A stretch of 64,000 bases of DNA from Aquanectria penicillioides (GCA_003415625.1 PYIU01000001.1:4154746-4218745); one strand, 5' to 3'; positions 12,070-25,400 are shown, counted from the first letter of the stretch. Notes: a model not told the origin generated them from the letters alone. Numbers and translations are program-made.

Positions 12070-12989
12070 ATGTCCCACCACGTCTTAATTCTCGGCGGCC
12101 ACGGCAAGGTCGCTCAGTACCTCACTCCCCTGCTGCTTAAGCGCTCATGGACCGTCACCAGCGTCATACGAGCCCAGGACCAGATTCCCGCCATCGAGAG
12201 GCTTGGTGCTGGGCTTCCCGGCAAGCTCAACGTTCTCGTTAGTAGCATTGAGGATGTCACCAGCCAAGAGCAGGCTGTCAAGGTTCTCAACGAGGTGAAG
12301 CCCGACTACGTCGCATGGAGCGCCGGTATGGAGACCCGATCCCAACCCCTCTCTTTATCAATACCACTTGTTTTGGGTTCTGACGTGAGATACAGGTGCG
12401 GGCGGCAAAGGTGCGCCAGAGCGGGTGAGGCCAACTCCCCCCACGATCCTTCGTAGGATTGCCGTAGACTAACGAATATCAGACCTTCAAGATTGATCGA
12501 GATGCAGCCATTCACTTCATCAACGCGGCCGCCACCATCCCCACCATCACCCGGTTCCTTCTCGTCTCTTATCTCGGTTCCCGCCGCCACAGCGCTCCCT
12601 GGTGGCCTGCTGGGGTGTGGGATGAGTACCATGAGAAGGTCAATAACGGCATATTGGCCAACTACTACAAGGCCAAAATCGCCGCTGATGAAGTCCTTTA
12701 CGACGTCTCAAAGAAGAGCTCCACTCTCATCGGTATTAACCTCCGACCTGGTACTCTGGCCCTTGAGCCAGCTGGCAAGGTGGAGCTCGGCAAGACGACT
12801 AGCATTACGGATAAGAAGATCAGCCGTGAATCTGTTGCCCAGACTGCTGCCGCCCTCCTTGCCGCTGAAGGTGTGAAGAACTCTTGGCTAGATCTCCTCG
12901 ACGGGGACGAGGATATCCAGACCGCTGTCGAAAGGGTTGCAAGGGATGGTGTTGACGCAGCCGAGGGTGAGCCCATTTACGAGGCGTAA
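12070..12989 (+). CDS. NAD(P)-binding Rossmann-fold protein (atypical short-chain dehydrogenase, YwnB-like)
   Basis: Three exons, 12070-12325, 12396-12424 (only 29 nt) and 12483-12989, give 263 residues. The start at 12070 is chosen because the Rossmann beta strand and dinucleotide motif follow at once (HVLILGGHGKVA). Further landmarks are YVAWSAGAGGKG, RFLLVSYLG and YYKAKIAADEVL, in which Tyr-x-x-x-Lys matches the atypical SDR catalytic pair, and INLRPGTL. The family includes NAD(P)H-binding oxidoreductases and isomerase-like or regulatory proteins. The substrate cannot be deduced. It diverges from the monooxygenase, so shared control is possible but unproven. The in-frame reading upstream of the start is ignored because it has no fold signature. 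Confidence 0.85.
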
Positions 12990-13263
12990 AGCGCACCGGA
13001 CTTAAAGACTACTTGCATACGCACATCCTTACTAGATTAAAACAATATAATGTGATGAATCGATGAACCCAGATTCTCATTGCATTGAAGATGTAACATT
13101 AAAAAGCAAAGTGTCAACATGGGTTCCAGAAGCGCCTAGTGATCCTTGTTCGCTTTGCATCCTTGGTTGACCTCCGCCTAAAGTTCCTGCATAGATTGGA
13201 CATGAAGGGGCCACCTAACAAGCTGAGAGATTGCCCAATATCTCGAGCCTCCTGATTTATCCG

Positions 13264-14852
13264 TCATTCGGAAGGTCTGTCGTATCCCCATGACTTGTGT
13301 CTGATATCCCCTGCGTTCTGGCAACGGTGCCTGCCAGAACAAGGTCGACCATGGCCTTCGAATGTTTCGCGGCGCCCACTTCTCACTGTTCCGAGCCTAC
13401 TATCCAAACGAACCGCTCTGCCGTCTTGGTGTCCGATCCATCGAGCTTTCATAGACTTGGACTCTTCTTGGAATGTGTTCCAACTCGTGGTGAAGTAAAT
13501 GACTGCGTTCCAAACACCTTGGAGTGGGAGGACACATCCGCTTGCCACGCTCAAAGGGAAACTGATCTTGCTGTCGTGAGTGAGGCTGTAGAGGCGGTTA
13601 ATAGAACTTGGGATCCAAGTTATCAAAACTGCGAAGCCAAAGATGAAGCTGGTCCGCAAATAGGCCATTTTGACAGGGTCGAGCCGTTTGAGCTTCAGTG
13701 ATGCATTTGACTTCACAGCACGAAGGCGAGTAAGTACCGTTGACTGCTTGTAAGGTGTTCTGTCTGAAGTGCAGAGAGTCTCAAATCTCTGACTTTTGTG
13801 ATCACCTCCACTTCCGAGCATTTCGCCTTCCAGTGGAATCCCCCAAGACCGAGCCCGGTTGGGACTGTTACGCAGATGACAATTAGGGGGGATTGTAGGG
13901 CCAGGGCGGCACCTCTGTTTCGAGAAATCGGACGTAACTTGGACTTCGGTGATCACTGTTCCATAAAACTCTGTTCGATGATTCAGGCTCTGGGCTCTAG
14001 CGTCAGCATACGCAGATCTGTGCAGATGGGGGCGGAGGCTACCTCTTCAGAAGAGGCCCTATTAGCGCTACCAGAAGGGGAACTGAAAGTTCCGTTTTCC
14101 TCTTTATCCCAATGATCTACGGCTAGATGCCGGAGCTGGTTTCGATGGTGAAATACATGATATCCGACGGCGACGTAAATAACAATTGACAGGAGGATAC
14201 AAAACCAAATCGGAATGTAGTACGAGTACAATCGTACAAGACTCCAATCTGCGCTGATCCAACACCAAAGCTGCTAGGGTGAGAATGTACAATTAGGTTA
14301 GAACTAGAGTTACTTACGGCGGCATCTCCAAAGATGAGCCCTTTCTGCGGATCACGGATCGAGATCAGCACAACGGCAGGTATCAGCGGACCTCCGAAGC
14401 AGATTACACAGTATGCCCAAGCATATTTGCGAAAGGTGCAAGGACTCGCGTTACAAAAGAAGACAAGAAAGACATTGACAGCCATCGCCAAGGACCACCA
14501 GGGGTCCGATTGCATGAACCTAGGATACGGGAACTTAGCTGAGAACGCTTCTGAATAAAATAAAGGCAAGTAGGGTGGATTACCACTCGAAAATGAAGGC
14601 CTGGGACTGGCACAGAGTAGAGTCTTCGCCCTTGTCAAGGCCATCGTAGCCCATCATGGACGCGATGCTGGCTCCGGCGTTGGCGATGGAGGCGAAAAGG
14701 AGGAAGAGGTTGGGAGTTGTGCGAAGTTTCTTGAAAGCCCAGTACGACAAGACTGTCAGGGCGATGGCCACCATGGAGCATCCTGCCCCGGTGCGTTCAA
14801 TTGTGATTAATACATCCACCTGCTGTGGCGAGAGGAACTCGCTTCCCTTCAT
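13264..14852 (-). CDS. cAMP-receptor-like G protein-coupled receptor
   Basis: Four exons, 14852-14584, 14519-14318, 14270-14043 and 13989-13264, all in phase, give 474 residues. Seven hydrophobic helices are visible: two in exon 1, two in exon 2 (around WWSLAMAVNVFLVFF and YAWAYCVICFGGPLIPAVVL), one in exon 3 (YYIPIWFCILLSIVIYV) and two in exon 4 (TSFIFGFAVLITWIP and SGCVLPLQGVWNAVIYF). The joined motifs EWFMQSDPWWSLAMA and DAALWCWIS are characteristic of the Dictyostelium cAMP-receptor-like class found in filamentous fungi. Between TM5 and TM6 lies a long hydrophilic loop, and the tail is basic. It should sit in the plasma membrane and couple to heterotrimeric G proteins. The ligand of the fungal members is unknown. 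The exon 3/4 junction (46-bp-scale intron) is the least certain part, but it is the only choice that keeps the frame. Confidence 0.85.
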
Positions 14853-15987
14853 GTTTGTGAGAAATCCGTCGACCTGGGACCAAGGTTCGACAAGCCGAGG
14901 CTACACAAACGAGCACCGCAGATGGCGATTGGTGATGATGGGGAGTTCAGGCAGCGGATGCGAACTCCATCCAGAACTGAAGTCTTGTGTAGGTTGACTG
15001 TTTCCTGTTTCGTTGGGAGTGTGCACGAAGAAAGCCATGCCCAGCGAAGAAGGGACGCCGGCAGCTGCCAGCAGTTGCCAGTTGCCACTTGTGCCAAACT
15101 CACTTTTCGCTTGACTTGGCGGTTTGCCCTGATTCACACTCTACTTTGGTGTTAAACATTATAAATGTGAACTACGGTCGCAAGGGGTATGGTTTTCCTA
15201 GCCAAGTCTACTCGAAATGATGTCCCTGTATCCTACTCGAGTGTTCATTCTCCGCCAGAGTTGACTAAGAATACCTCTTGATGGAAAGGGAAGATGCATG
15301 GTGGAAGAGGCTCTCTGAACTATCGAAGAAGGATCTTCAAATTCAAATTCTCTAAATGGACTCAAACATTGAAGCTTGAATACATCGCTGAGGAAGTTGG
15401 TCGGTGCTCCTAACTGTTCTAAGTCGTTTAAATAAATGTCTGGGCAGATGTGATCACATTGTCAAACAATCTATTTACAGTCCACCCAAAACAAACAAGT
15501 CAAAAAGAAACCATGAACTTCACAGAGATTGAAGCGTGATTGTAGAATCTCTTACATCCCTAATCACTTCTCACAAGCCGTGAATCACTAGTATGAAAAC
15601 TAGAGTCGTAGTGTGGGGGTATAGGGTAGTTTTACTCAAAGCTACGTAACCCCAATGCTGACGCCGAGAAGTCCCCGCTTAACCCACAGCCATGCACATA
15701 TGCCTCGGCCCGCCTTGCTTCACCGACGTGTTCCACGGAGAGTTATTTACCATCGAATGGACGTCTCTGTGCTTGAAATAGACAAGAGCGTGCAATTTAT
15801 GAGGATATTTGTGATTGCCAACGTGCTCAGGTGTGTTCCATGTCCATTTAGAGCCAGTCATCTGAATACCTCATGTGGCTGACCTCAGCCTGACGCAGAT
15901 CAATAGAGTCTTGAACTTGCTGCTCGGAAGAATAAACCTCACTTGACCCATCGCATCAATCTGGTGCGGATCTGATAAGATAAAACC
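14853..15987. promoter_or_regulatory. Divergent intergenic region, GPCR and thioesterase
   Basis: About 1.1 kb between two divergently transcribed genes. It presumably carries both promoters. Short open frames only; I see no domain, tRNA or repeat. Confidence 0.4.
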
Positions 15988-16830
15988 ATGCAATTTACCT
16001 CAACCCTGCAGAGACTAAAGAGTCATGCTCCACTCTCTGCTCTCACAAGACTCTCCATACGCCGACCCAAGCATCCGGTCATTCTGAGCCGAGATAGTCT
16101 CCGTCTTCTGTCCGTCTCAGCGGCATCTAGTCATCCTTTTCACTCATCACTGCCTCTTTTCTTGTCCCAGGCTCAACCGTTCACCATGTCTCCTCCCACA
16201 GGCAACCGCCTAATCTGCCCGGGACTCAATTTATCTCCAACGCAGTCGCCGGTGGATCTCTTCGACAACGAACTCGCCTTTTTCAAGTCTGTCCCCTGGG
16301 TGGCGGAGGTTCTCTCAGCCAAAGAAGCTATTCCTTTCCTCCCACCCTGTCGCAACCCGCACACAGATTCCCACGACCAGCTATTCGGACGTACGCTTAA
16401 CAATGAACGTGGAGTGAGACATATGATCTGCTTCTTCCGAGCCACTAGCCCTGCGACAGCCCTGGATCCCGCACTGCCCATCACCGAAACCGAGACACTC
16501 ATCTGCGTTGGTAATGGAGTAAGCGGCTTCCCGAATGTCGTGCACGGCGGAATCGTTGCTGCAATTCTAGACGAGTCAATGGGCGCGTTTTTTGACCTGA
16601 ACATTACGCTTGGCAAAGACGCTAGAGCCTTCCAAACCAGCAACGTCACCGGCGGGCTGGACGTGACATATCTCAGGCCTGTGCCTACAAACAGCGTTTT
16701 GCGCATCATTGTCACTGTGAAGGAGATGAATGGAAGGAAGACAAGGATTCGATGTGACATGCAGGATGAAAAGGGCGAGGTGCTTGCCAAGTGCGACAGT
16801 AGATGGGTGGCGTTGAAACCAAGTCTCTAG
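15988..16830 (+). CDS. Hotdog-fold thioesterase (PaaI/4HBT type), probably mitochondrial
   Basis: A single exon of 280 residues. The first 45 residues are rich in Arg, Ser and Leu with almost no acidic residue, which looks like a mitochondrial targeting sequence. An internal Met at residue 67 would give a cytosolic form starting just before the mature domain. The core has the hotdog signature NVVHGGIVAAILDESMG (His186-Gly-Gly, then Asp195), followed by LDVTYLRPVPTNSVLRI and a C-terminal strand ending in WVAL. The family hydrolyses acyl-CoA or related thioesters as a dimer or tetramer. The acyl chain specificity is not readable. The neighbouring C2-protein gene converges on it, 260 bp away. 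Confidence 0.85.
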   Translation: MQFTSTLQRLKSHAPLSALTRLSIRRPKHPVILSRDSLRLLSVSAASSHPFHSSLPLFLSQAQPFTMSPPTGNRLICPGLNLSPTQSPVDLFDNELAFFKSVPWVAEVLSAKEAIPFLPPCRNPHTDSHDQLFGRTLNNERGVRHMICFFRATSPATALDPALPITETETLICVGNGVSGFPNVVHGGIVAAILDESMGAFFDLNITLGKDARAFQTSNVTGGLDVTYLRPVPTNSVLRIIVTVKEMNGRKTRIRCDMQDEKGEVLAKCDSRWVALKPSL

Positions 16831-17090
16831 AAGGCAACGCAAGTTATAGAACTACTAAAAATCTCATTATACCCTATATAGAGTGGGCAACTCGGGTAGA
16901 GTTAGATCATGTAAACAAAGGAAAACTCCGATAGGGGATTAAGAATTGACAAAGAAAACATGAAGAGACCCATGAAGACCACGAAGGTCACCGCCCTAAC
17001 CCAAGGTATCTTTTGCTGTAACGTGACTGACCCAAACGCCAGTGGAGCTAACAAATTTTTCGGCCGTAACAATTTCTGCGCATCGAACAA

Positions 17091-18906
17091 TTATCGATGC
17101 ATACCGGGGATAATAGTCTTAACTGCATCTTTCACCTTGGAAGGATCTTCCAAGGCCTCATACGCAGCCTCTCTCTTGCTCTTCTGCCCCTGCTCCCAAC
17201 CAGCCTCGCGGTTGTCGAGGTCGCTCTCTGCCGAGCTGATACTGCTCTGGCTCATATTCATGACCATGTTGATCATTCTGCCCTGCTTCTTCTTGGACGC
17301 GCGCTGGGCCTCCTTCATGTCCTGCAGTTCCTTTTCTTCCCAGTGCATGGTGATGACGTGAAGGCCAGGGAACTGGGTCTCGATGTAAGATTGAAGGTTG
17401 GGAAGAACTGACTTGTCTGGTCGGTAGGTACCAGAGTCGTTGTCGATGTACAGTGTGTAGTCTGCAGGATTGTGCGGTGGCTCTTGCTTTGGCGAATCGC
17501 TTGTGATTTCATCCGTTTGTTGCGTGCTGCGGTTGGAGTGCGAGCTGTGCGAGGATCGATGGTGATGGTGTCTTCGACGATGGATGAAGAACTCTCCAGA
17601 GCAGGCAATATACGTGGCTACATCAGAATGCATGGTATGCTTGCTAAGCATGTCGATGCCGAATTCCTTGCCAGTCTCCGTGAAGCGGAACATGCCATCC
17701 AAGGTCAAAACGTAGGTGAAAGTTCTGGCACCCTCGTCAAAGTGAGCGAGCTTGAGGAACTGTAGAGCTGCCTCCTCAGAGCAAGAAGGAAAGCTGCCGT
17801 ACTCGGTAGATCGGTTGAAGTTGTAGACCCTGCGATGCTGCTTGTGGAGCGCTGCGTTGAGAATTTTCCCCCGGAGACCAGTAGATTTGTACATCGAGGC
17901 AATGATGGGTCTAAATTCGACAAATCGATGATACAAGATGGGTGGTACTGGGCCAGCCAGTTGCATCTCGTTGGCTTGGAAGCTAAATGGGTTGTCAGCA
18001 CGGACTCATCTTGGTGGGGGAGGGCATATCATACTCGTATTTTTGTGTAGCTCTCTTTTTCTTCTTCTTATCATCGCTCTGATTTTGCTCTCCCGCATCA
18101 TCTTCCTCATTTGCATTGACCTTGGTGCCGGTAAGGCGTCCGATAAGGGGACTGTAGTGCTTCACCCAAGTTGTCGGGCCGATAGTATACATCTGAGCGA
18201 AAGGCGGATCTGATTTTCCAAGCACCTCCATGCTAATGCGTACTCGCGGGGTCATCGAGTCAGCGTTCAACATGCTCGTAATGCCCTTAACAAAGTAGGC
18301 CCTCTTGCTTCCCATCCGTTTCTTGGCGAGAAACTCTCTGCCAGGAGCTGGAAACAGGGGCGTATCCTCGGAGAGAGACGGGATTCTGATTGTGACATTT
18401 CCCAATCTGTCATCGGAATCAGGATAGTCTTCATCGTACAAGCGGCATTTGAGGGTGAACCCAGTGGGAGGACAGTTGGCGACAGTCCATTCTTCTTCCC
18501 ATTCAGGCTCCATGGTTCGCCGAATGGTCTTGGTTCGATGGGTCAGATCCGGATCCTCCTTGTGCCTCTTGGGCTGGGTGCCCTTGAGTGTCGCATGGAT
18601 GAACGGATCTGAGGAAGCAGTGGCAAAGTCGGCGGGAGGCAGATTCGACGCGCTGTGGAAGATGATGCGTACGGTGTATCCTTGGGGGGCGTCGGGGAGG
18701 GGAGTGGTATCAAAACCTCCAGGTGGACCCTTTTTGATGGTCTTGATACGGTCCTTGAGGCCTGTGCCTATTCTGTTCGGCGGCCTGGGAAGCTTGTGAT
18801 GCCCATGCTCATGCGACGTAGGGCTCGTGGGCTGCTCTTCCTGTCGCGCAGGAGGGCTTTGGACCTGAGCGTGCCCATTGGACTGGGGTTCTGGTTGGCT
18901 GCTCAT
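17091..18906 (-). CDS. C2-domain protein of unknown function
   Basis: Two exons, 18906-18035 and 17982-17091, are joined across a 52-bp intron and give 587 residues. The N-terminal 65 residues are proline/glutamine/serine-rich and probably disordered. A C2 domain covers about 77-190 with likely calcium ligands Asp93, Asp100 (SSDPF), Asp158/160 and Asp166 (YDEDYPDSDDRLGN). A second half, from about 290, has conserved-looking segments (PPILYHRFVEFRPIIASMY, TFTYVLTLDGMFRFTETG, DVATYIACSGEF). It ends with a basic, coiled-coil-prone region (EEKELQDMKEAQRASKKKQG). A His-rich stretch lies near residue 435. C2 domains bind phospholipids, often in a calcium-dependent way, so a membrane-associated role is likely. 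No enzyme domain is visible. I do not recognise a characterised orthologue. Confidence 0.85.
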
Positions 18907-20629
18907 TGGGTTTCTGTGGTTGCGGCGCTGATGATGGGTGAATGGAGGAGCTCAACTAGGTGACGAACAATAGTCGCGCGAAGAATTGTCGGCATACAAT
19001 CGGGGATTGAGATCTGCGCGACAATGGGACAAGGTGGTGGTGTTTGGGGCTCCGAGGCGGTATCGAGGGGTGCGGAGAGAAGGAAGTTTTGGGCCTCTGG
19101 CGGTTGAGTTGGCGCTGACGTTAGTGAGATGGTATGATGGTAAGCGCCGGGGTGGTTGGCGATGGTACAGTATTTACAAGCTCTGAGCCAGACCCTTGGA
19201 AGCTACGGAGTAGTAAAGAAGCTATTTATCATGCGTATCCGGATTCTGCTTCCACACAGGGCACCGAGGCGACTTAAAACAAAAGTCTCCCGATTCGTGC
19301 AGTATTGGGCAGCGCGTGGTCAAGCCTCCGAGCCACTTGATAATCTCGCCATTCAAGCAGGCGCGGGTCTTTGCTAACAACCTAGATGAAAAGAGCTGCG
19401 GACATGAAAGTACGAGTCGACGAATCCCGGATCATGGCGACGGCGGCGGGCATGGCGTCGTGGCGGAATCCCGTCAGAGTTCAAGGTTGCCGGTACCTTT
19501 TCCTGACGTCACCCCCACAACGGACAGAGCCCATGGAACCCACCCACGCAGCGCAACAGCAGCGTTGAACAGCGTTGAACAGCGCAGAGCAGCGGGTTGA
19601 GTTGCGGCACCGAACAGTTTGTCGTCGCACAGGTGCTGCGCTCGGATCCAACGGCACTTTAGTGTGCCAAGGCCCTTGTCGAGAAATGGGTGTTCGAGCC
19701 TCGGAGGGGCCCAGAACGGCGGCCAATCTGCGCTCAGTCCCCGAGACAGCCCCAGCGCGACAGTGAAGTACCGCCCACTAATAATTACAGGGCTGGGAAG
19801 GGACAAAGAGGATGAGCCCCCCCGACGGCGGCGCGTCTACGCAGATGGTTGGATACCTGGGTAAATTTCCTTATCCTCCATCTTCGGACTCTCCCTCGAT
19901 CCGATTCTCAAGCCGCTGCAACACGTAAGAACCATCAGCAGCTGGGAAGGCTGTGAAACCAAAATATTACAGGAACGGCGAGGCGATGACAGGAAGAACT
20001 GTTCCCGGGATCAGTCGGTTCAGTCGAGTATTTGGGGGCTTTGATTGCACGGAGTGTGTTGGTAAATTTACGAATACGTCCGTGCCTCAGCCACGCCCCA
20101 ACCACCCGCCAAACCAGCGCATTGGCTTGGTCGCGAACTTGGCTCGGGTCCCGGCAACGCCGTCAAGGTCATCGCCCCCCATAATTGGCTAAAAATACCG
20201 GTTTGCAATTGCGTGTCTTGGGCATTTTCGCCGCACATCAAACACTCTTAGTGCCATGACACGCCGATCCATTCTCGATTCGAAGTCAGCCTTGTCTTCA
20301 CATGTTGCTTCTCCTTGCAGATTCGGCTGCATTTTTGCAGATTCAGATTTCAGACGTTCCCTGCCAAGGCCCGGCCGTTAGTGTGTGACGCAGCTACCCG
20401 GCATCTCAAACGCACCGAACATGGAAACTCGTCGTCTAGTGTAGGCTGACCGACATTCATCTTTTATTCGTGAATATTTCCTAGCCGTCAGTGGCATGAC
20501 AGTGGAACGTCTGCTTCCCATTCCTCGTATTTTGGGTCATTTCAATATTTTTATTGTATTGGGAATTGCCAAGACCGCTACATCATCAAACAACTACCTA
20601 GGATATCCCAGCTATGTGGCCGTCCCCCA
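18907..20629. other. Intergenic region with no supported gene
   Basis: About 1.7 kb between the promoter of the C2 gene and the 3' end of the TRI12-type transporter. It contains a short tandem duplication (gttgaacagc units) near 19563-19585. Open frames up to about 110 codons lack family features and codon regularity. Nothing else is visible. Confidence 0.5.
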
Positions 20630-22475
20630 TTAAACACCGCCATCACCAATCATCTTCTCATCCTTTCGTCCCTTATGCAAAGTCGATGCTACTTTGCCAG
20701 TGAGGAGCGAGTCCACGTTGGGCAACAACAAAGACGCAATCACAGCAACGCCAGAGAAGGCAATGCTTGTGAGAAACACTGTCCTATATGCGGACGCATT
20801 TGCCTCCTTGTATGCCCTGACGCCTACCGCCACGATAGAGTCGCTGATGCCGGGAATCCCATCAAAACCTGTGTCAGCTGAGAGGTATGTAATAAAAGTA
20901 TTCACGCTCGATGCTGGTAGTCCAGCCGCGATGAGTGCCTTGGGCACTTGACTGGCAATCTCCTTACTAAGCCTGTTATTCAGGATGACGGTATAAACCG
21001 TTGCGGAGATTGATGAAATGAAGAAGCGGATGGATCCGGCCAATCCAGATGCAGAACCCAGTTTCGACTGATCCCATGCTGAAATTGTGACGATGGTGAT
21101 GGCAAGGGACTCCGCCCAGCCGATGAAGAAGGTTCCAAGCGCCACAAAAGTCGTGGCCCGAACCCGACTATCCGGAGTCGAGGTTGCGGTGGCTCCAAAG
21201 AAGATGCCACTGAGGGCCACAGTGATGATACATTGCAACTTAAGGTTCCCAATCGACTTGGCCAACACACCACCCACTACTTCGCCAATGATGATGAAGA
21301 GGCCAACAAATGAAGAGTACCAAGCTGCCGTCATAGGGTCACCGTCTTCGTAAAGCACCGTGACCATGGACGGCCACACAAGGGCAAATGCATAGTAGAC
21401 ACTGGCGCCGAGACCAGATAGGATGGTTGCCGCAATCCATCCCTTGTTCTTGAACAAGTGCATGGGTACCAGGGGCTCCTTCAATTTGGCGTATGATTCC
21501 CAGAGAACAAACAAAACTAGACCAATGAAGCCAGCTACGATGGCGCCAATGACATGTGCGGAGCTCCAGGGGTAGGCTGTGCCGCCCCAGTTCAGACCCA
21601 TCATGACAACCAGCAGGCCACCAGTGTAGACGGCAGTGCCAATGTAATCAAAGTCTTTCATGTACTTAATAACGCTGGCGTGTTCTCCATGCTTCATCCG
21701 GAAAGTTGGCGGATGGTAGAAGAAGAACCAGCATAAGAAGCTGAGCGTGTTGACGCCAATCAAGACGTAATATGCACCTCGCCAGCCGACATTGGGATGA
21801 TAATTGAGGAAAGCGTGAGATATAACAGGGGCAAGACCGGATCCAGGGATAGTCAGCGAGTAGCAGAAGGCATTTCCAATGAGGCGATGCTTCATTGGCA
21901 CCAGCTCACCCATGACATAGTAGTATGAAAGCTGAGTCGCGGCGGCGATGCCGATGATTGTTGTACCGCCGATCAGAGAGTTGACGCTCTGCGCTGTTGC
22001 ACAGACGATGGATCCAATAATTCCTAGTGCTGCACCCCCAACAAAAACCCAGCGTCGACCGAAGATGTCTGTGACTCGTCCGATAATTGTAAGCGTGACA
22101 GCGGAGGTGAGAGTGTACGTGAGAGCGACCCAGTTAATGTTTGCATCCTAGGCAATACGTCAGTCCCACAAGATTAGAAACAGACATGAGAATTGAACCA
22201 CTTACGGGACCAATATCATTATTGATAATTGTTAGAATAGGAGCTGCGTATCCAAAGCCAGCAACACCAGCCATCAAACCTAGTCCAATACCGGTCATGG
22301 ATCCGATGAAGAAGGGACTTGTGAAGTAGCCGGGAGGAAGCTCATCCTCCTCAACCTCGAAAGTATTTTCATCATCTGAAGGATGGACTGAAGTGTGTTC
22401 ACGATGAGCATCCTCAGCATGCTCTCCCTGCTCTTTCTCGCTGAGTTGGGACCCAGCATCTCGTGGAGAAGCCAT
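20630..22475 (-). CDS. MFS transporter of the TRI12 / siderophore-efflux type
   Basis: Two exons, 22475-22206 and 22147-20630, are separated by a 58-bp intron and give 595 residues. The frame remains open through the start of exon 2 (DANINWVALTYTLTSAVTLTIIGRVTDIFGRRW), which contains MFS motif A. About 13-14 hydrophobic helices are present. The acidic N-terminus of about 60 residues (HPSDDENTFEVEEDELPPGY) is typical of the TRI12 family, which includes the trichothecene efflux pump of Fusarium and many exporters of unknown substrate. Membership does not imply toxin production: no trichothecene or other toxin biosynthetic gene is present in this window. The gene borders the longest gene-free stretch here. 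Confidence 0.85.
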
Positions 22476-25400
22476 ACTATCGGGGCTCTTTCCCTTTAGT
22501 CTTTTAAGCGAATTGTTCAGGAGAAAGACTTGATGAAGGAATTTGTACTGGAAGAATCATACATTGAACGTCGTCTTGGGAGTGGCTCTTTGGTCTTTAT
22601 GAACAGCTCCGAAGCAGGGCTGAACTCTTTGAGCAATTGGGACAACATCAGAGCTCGGTCAAGTTGATCCGCATTCCTTGTAACTTTTGTTACGGGGGTG
22701 CCGATGAATGGAAATCTACCAGAGAGAGCCTGTCAACGCTCATAGATGCGAATGGTTGAATGTTGGTGGCGTTCTGGTTGTGCGGTAGATGTTTTCCGAG
22801 GGCGTCGTGATCACAGCACCCTGACGAAACCCCACGGGGAAACGACACGCTAGTTGGATGAGATCTGGGGCAAGTCAGGGATCTCTCCAATACAATTGCA
22901 ATCCTTGGTTGTATTGATCTCCAGGTTGGCTAGGATTTGGCACCTGCCAGGGACCGGATTACGACATAATTGTTCACGTAAACCCTGGTGTTCAGGTATG
23001 GCAGGATCCGCAACCCCGAGTCAAGGACATATCAGAGACTGAGGTGACGGAGAGATACTTATCGTCTCACTTTTCATGTTTTATGTGCAGTCCGCTCAAC
23101 GCTGCATGCGAGTATCGCACGGTTGAATGTGCAAACATTCTATAAGGAGCCGTCACCACCCCCTAACTCACTACTCGACGCCGTATCTTGGCATTTCTTC
23201 TTAAGACGGTACATCTTTTCCATCATCAAGTTACCGGGGCTTCTGTAACGTGACTCTAGCTCCTTGGCCTGATCTGATGATGATTCAGGTTGGAGGGATG
23301 TCGATCATGAGACTAGATGAACCAGCCTCGAGGACCTGGAATCACCACTTAGTGGTGGCTGAAGTATCAAATTAGGAAAAGGGAAGAGAAAAAAAAGGAA
23401 CTATTTCATCCGGTCTGTGGGCATTGTTCTTGATTGAGCCCCTCCGAGACGTGAGATGAGGTCTGACTGTTGGAATAGCATTTCATTGATGAAAATGCTA
23501 CAAATAATTTTGCACACGTTATTTATCAGTGGGCTGCGAATGATAGATTCTCATTTCTATGATTATCGACGATATTGGGTGAATGTCGGGGAAGCCGTTC
23601 AAAATGTAGTTTCCTTGGGCGTACGCAACCATGTGCACTGGGTGTCAAACACAGCAGATCCACGTTCAAGCCTAGGCACGCACCTATGCCCTGTGAGAAC
23701 CCTGTGACCTTTGAAGCAGAAAGCCATGTGGCTTGAGATGCAAGTGAATAAGACGCAGTCTCAAACGTACTCGATGGAAAAGTCCATCCATGTCCCTTGC
23801 AGTCATGGACTAGCACTTGTTGACACCTCCTCCATCCACCCATAGTTTCCCGCAAAGATAAAGCCAAGTAATAGCTGTCAGGGAAGACCCCAAACTTAGA
23901 AGAAGCTTTGAAGGGAAAGAGATGCACTTGCTTGCCCCTAGCATGCCGGATAGGCGAAGGCCGGCATAGTTCATTGACGATTGAATCTTGGAGACGGAGG
24001 TTTTTTAACCAGTGAATTATAAACCAAGTAAATAACTTAAATGAGTATCTTAGTCTCAATTCTCTAAGTTCGACATGATTCCACGATGAAAATCGCTAAA
24101 TTAAGTCAAGTTAGCCACGGCATGGCTAAATTGATGATGCTTCTATTCACTTCCCATTGATGCCAATTGATGAATACATGAGAAATGAACAGTTACATAT
24201 GCACAAACCTAGTGATTATTCGCGGATTCATTGGCACATCCTTGGAAACAGGGTGTGGTGGTAGAGCGGGGTGAGAGTGATTTATAGCCGAGGTACCATG
24301 TCTTGGCCATGGCAATCAGATCACTTCGGGAAATAGAAGCCGTAGGGATGCAAGAGGTTGAGAAATTTTTACCTTTCTTCAAGTTCACAGAACCTGTATA
24401 GACCAGTCTTCCTTCGCCATTTCGCAGTCACGAAATGCCCTTGAATATAATCTCACAGCCTAATCATCTTGTTCAGCATTGTGTTCCAGATCCGACAAAC
24501 TTGTGACAGATGCCGTTTCGACAGCAGGCCGGGGCCCCATCATCTACCTTTGTTGGCTATCATTGTAGTAGGAAATGAACTGCGATAGATTCCTGTGAGG
24601 GGATATTCCATTCTGGGGATTGACAATCCATATACGATTGCTCGTTTTCAGGTGATGGATCAAGTATTTCACAAGACCCCAACCAACAGGTTTCCAATGA
24701 TTGAGAGATGGCTCTGTCTTACCTCTGCGAATTGGAATTTACCAAAGCAGCCATCTGCCTCCGATCTTCTTAGTTAGGCAGCCGATCAATACTACATGAG
24801 GACTACCGCTGGGCCGAGATTCTACAACGATGTGTTACTGGCCATCAAAGACAAAGAAGATCCCCTTGATCCTCTCACAGTTACACGGAATAATGAGGCG
24901 TCAAGCTTCGTCAGACTCGACGACTGGCAACCGAACTTCCACCAGTCGCATCCTTTCCTGATTGCATTTCGCAATGTAAGGTTACGAGGTTGTGATGCCG
25001 AGATATTCAATCCAGTATTCCTACTCCACGTGTTTGCCCCTATGTTTCCCCCAGCGAATAAGACCCCATTTTGAGACTCCCTCACACCTGCAAGACATCC
25101 ACACTTGGCATGGACCACTGGTCAACGGTAAGTAGACCGCCGGATCGGACTACCACGAGGCTATCTTGAAAATAATCAGGGACGAGGGCGATCTAAGACA
25201 AATGGTAGGCTGCACAAGGCGCGAGGTTTACTGACCGCTTTGATGACTACCAGATGTTAGTTGGTCATTGGCCAGGATGCCAATAGCTTCAACCCATCCA
25301 GCCAATCTCCGACAGGATCGGGGCCACGAAACCTGCTTAGATGCGGGGTCCTCTAACAACGGGCCGTAGGGGAAATTTTTGAGTTTTATTGTTGCATTGT

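Noticed and set aside
6671..16830. Possible secondary-metabolite cluster (monooxygenase, Rossmann protein, thioesterase, transporter nearby)
   Set aside because: No polyketide synthase, peptide synthetase, terpene synthase or prenyltransferase in or near the block; the thioesterase is a mitochondrial hotdog enzyme.
20630..22475. Reading the TRI12-type transporter as evidence of a trichothecene locus
   Set aside because: The family is broad, and no trichothecene biosynthetic gene occurs in the window.
23526..24059. 177-codon open frame on the minus strand
   Set aside because: No domain, signal peptide or family resemblance; composition looks random and no flanking exon extends it.
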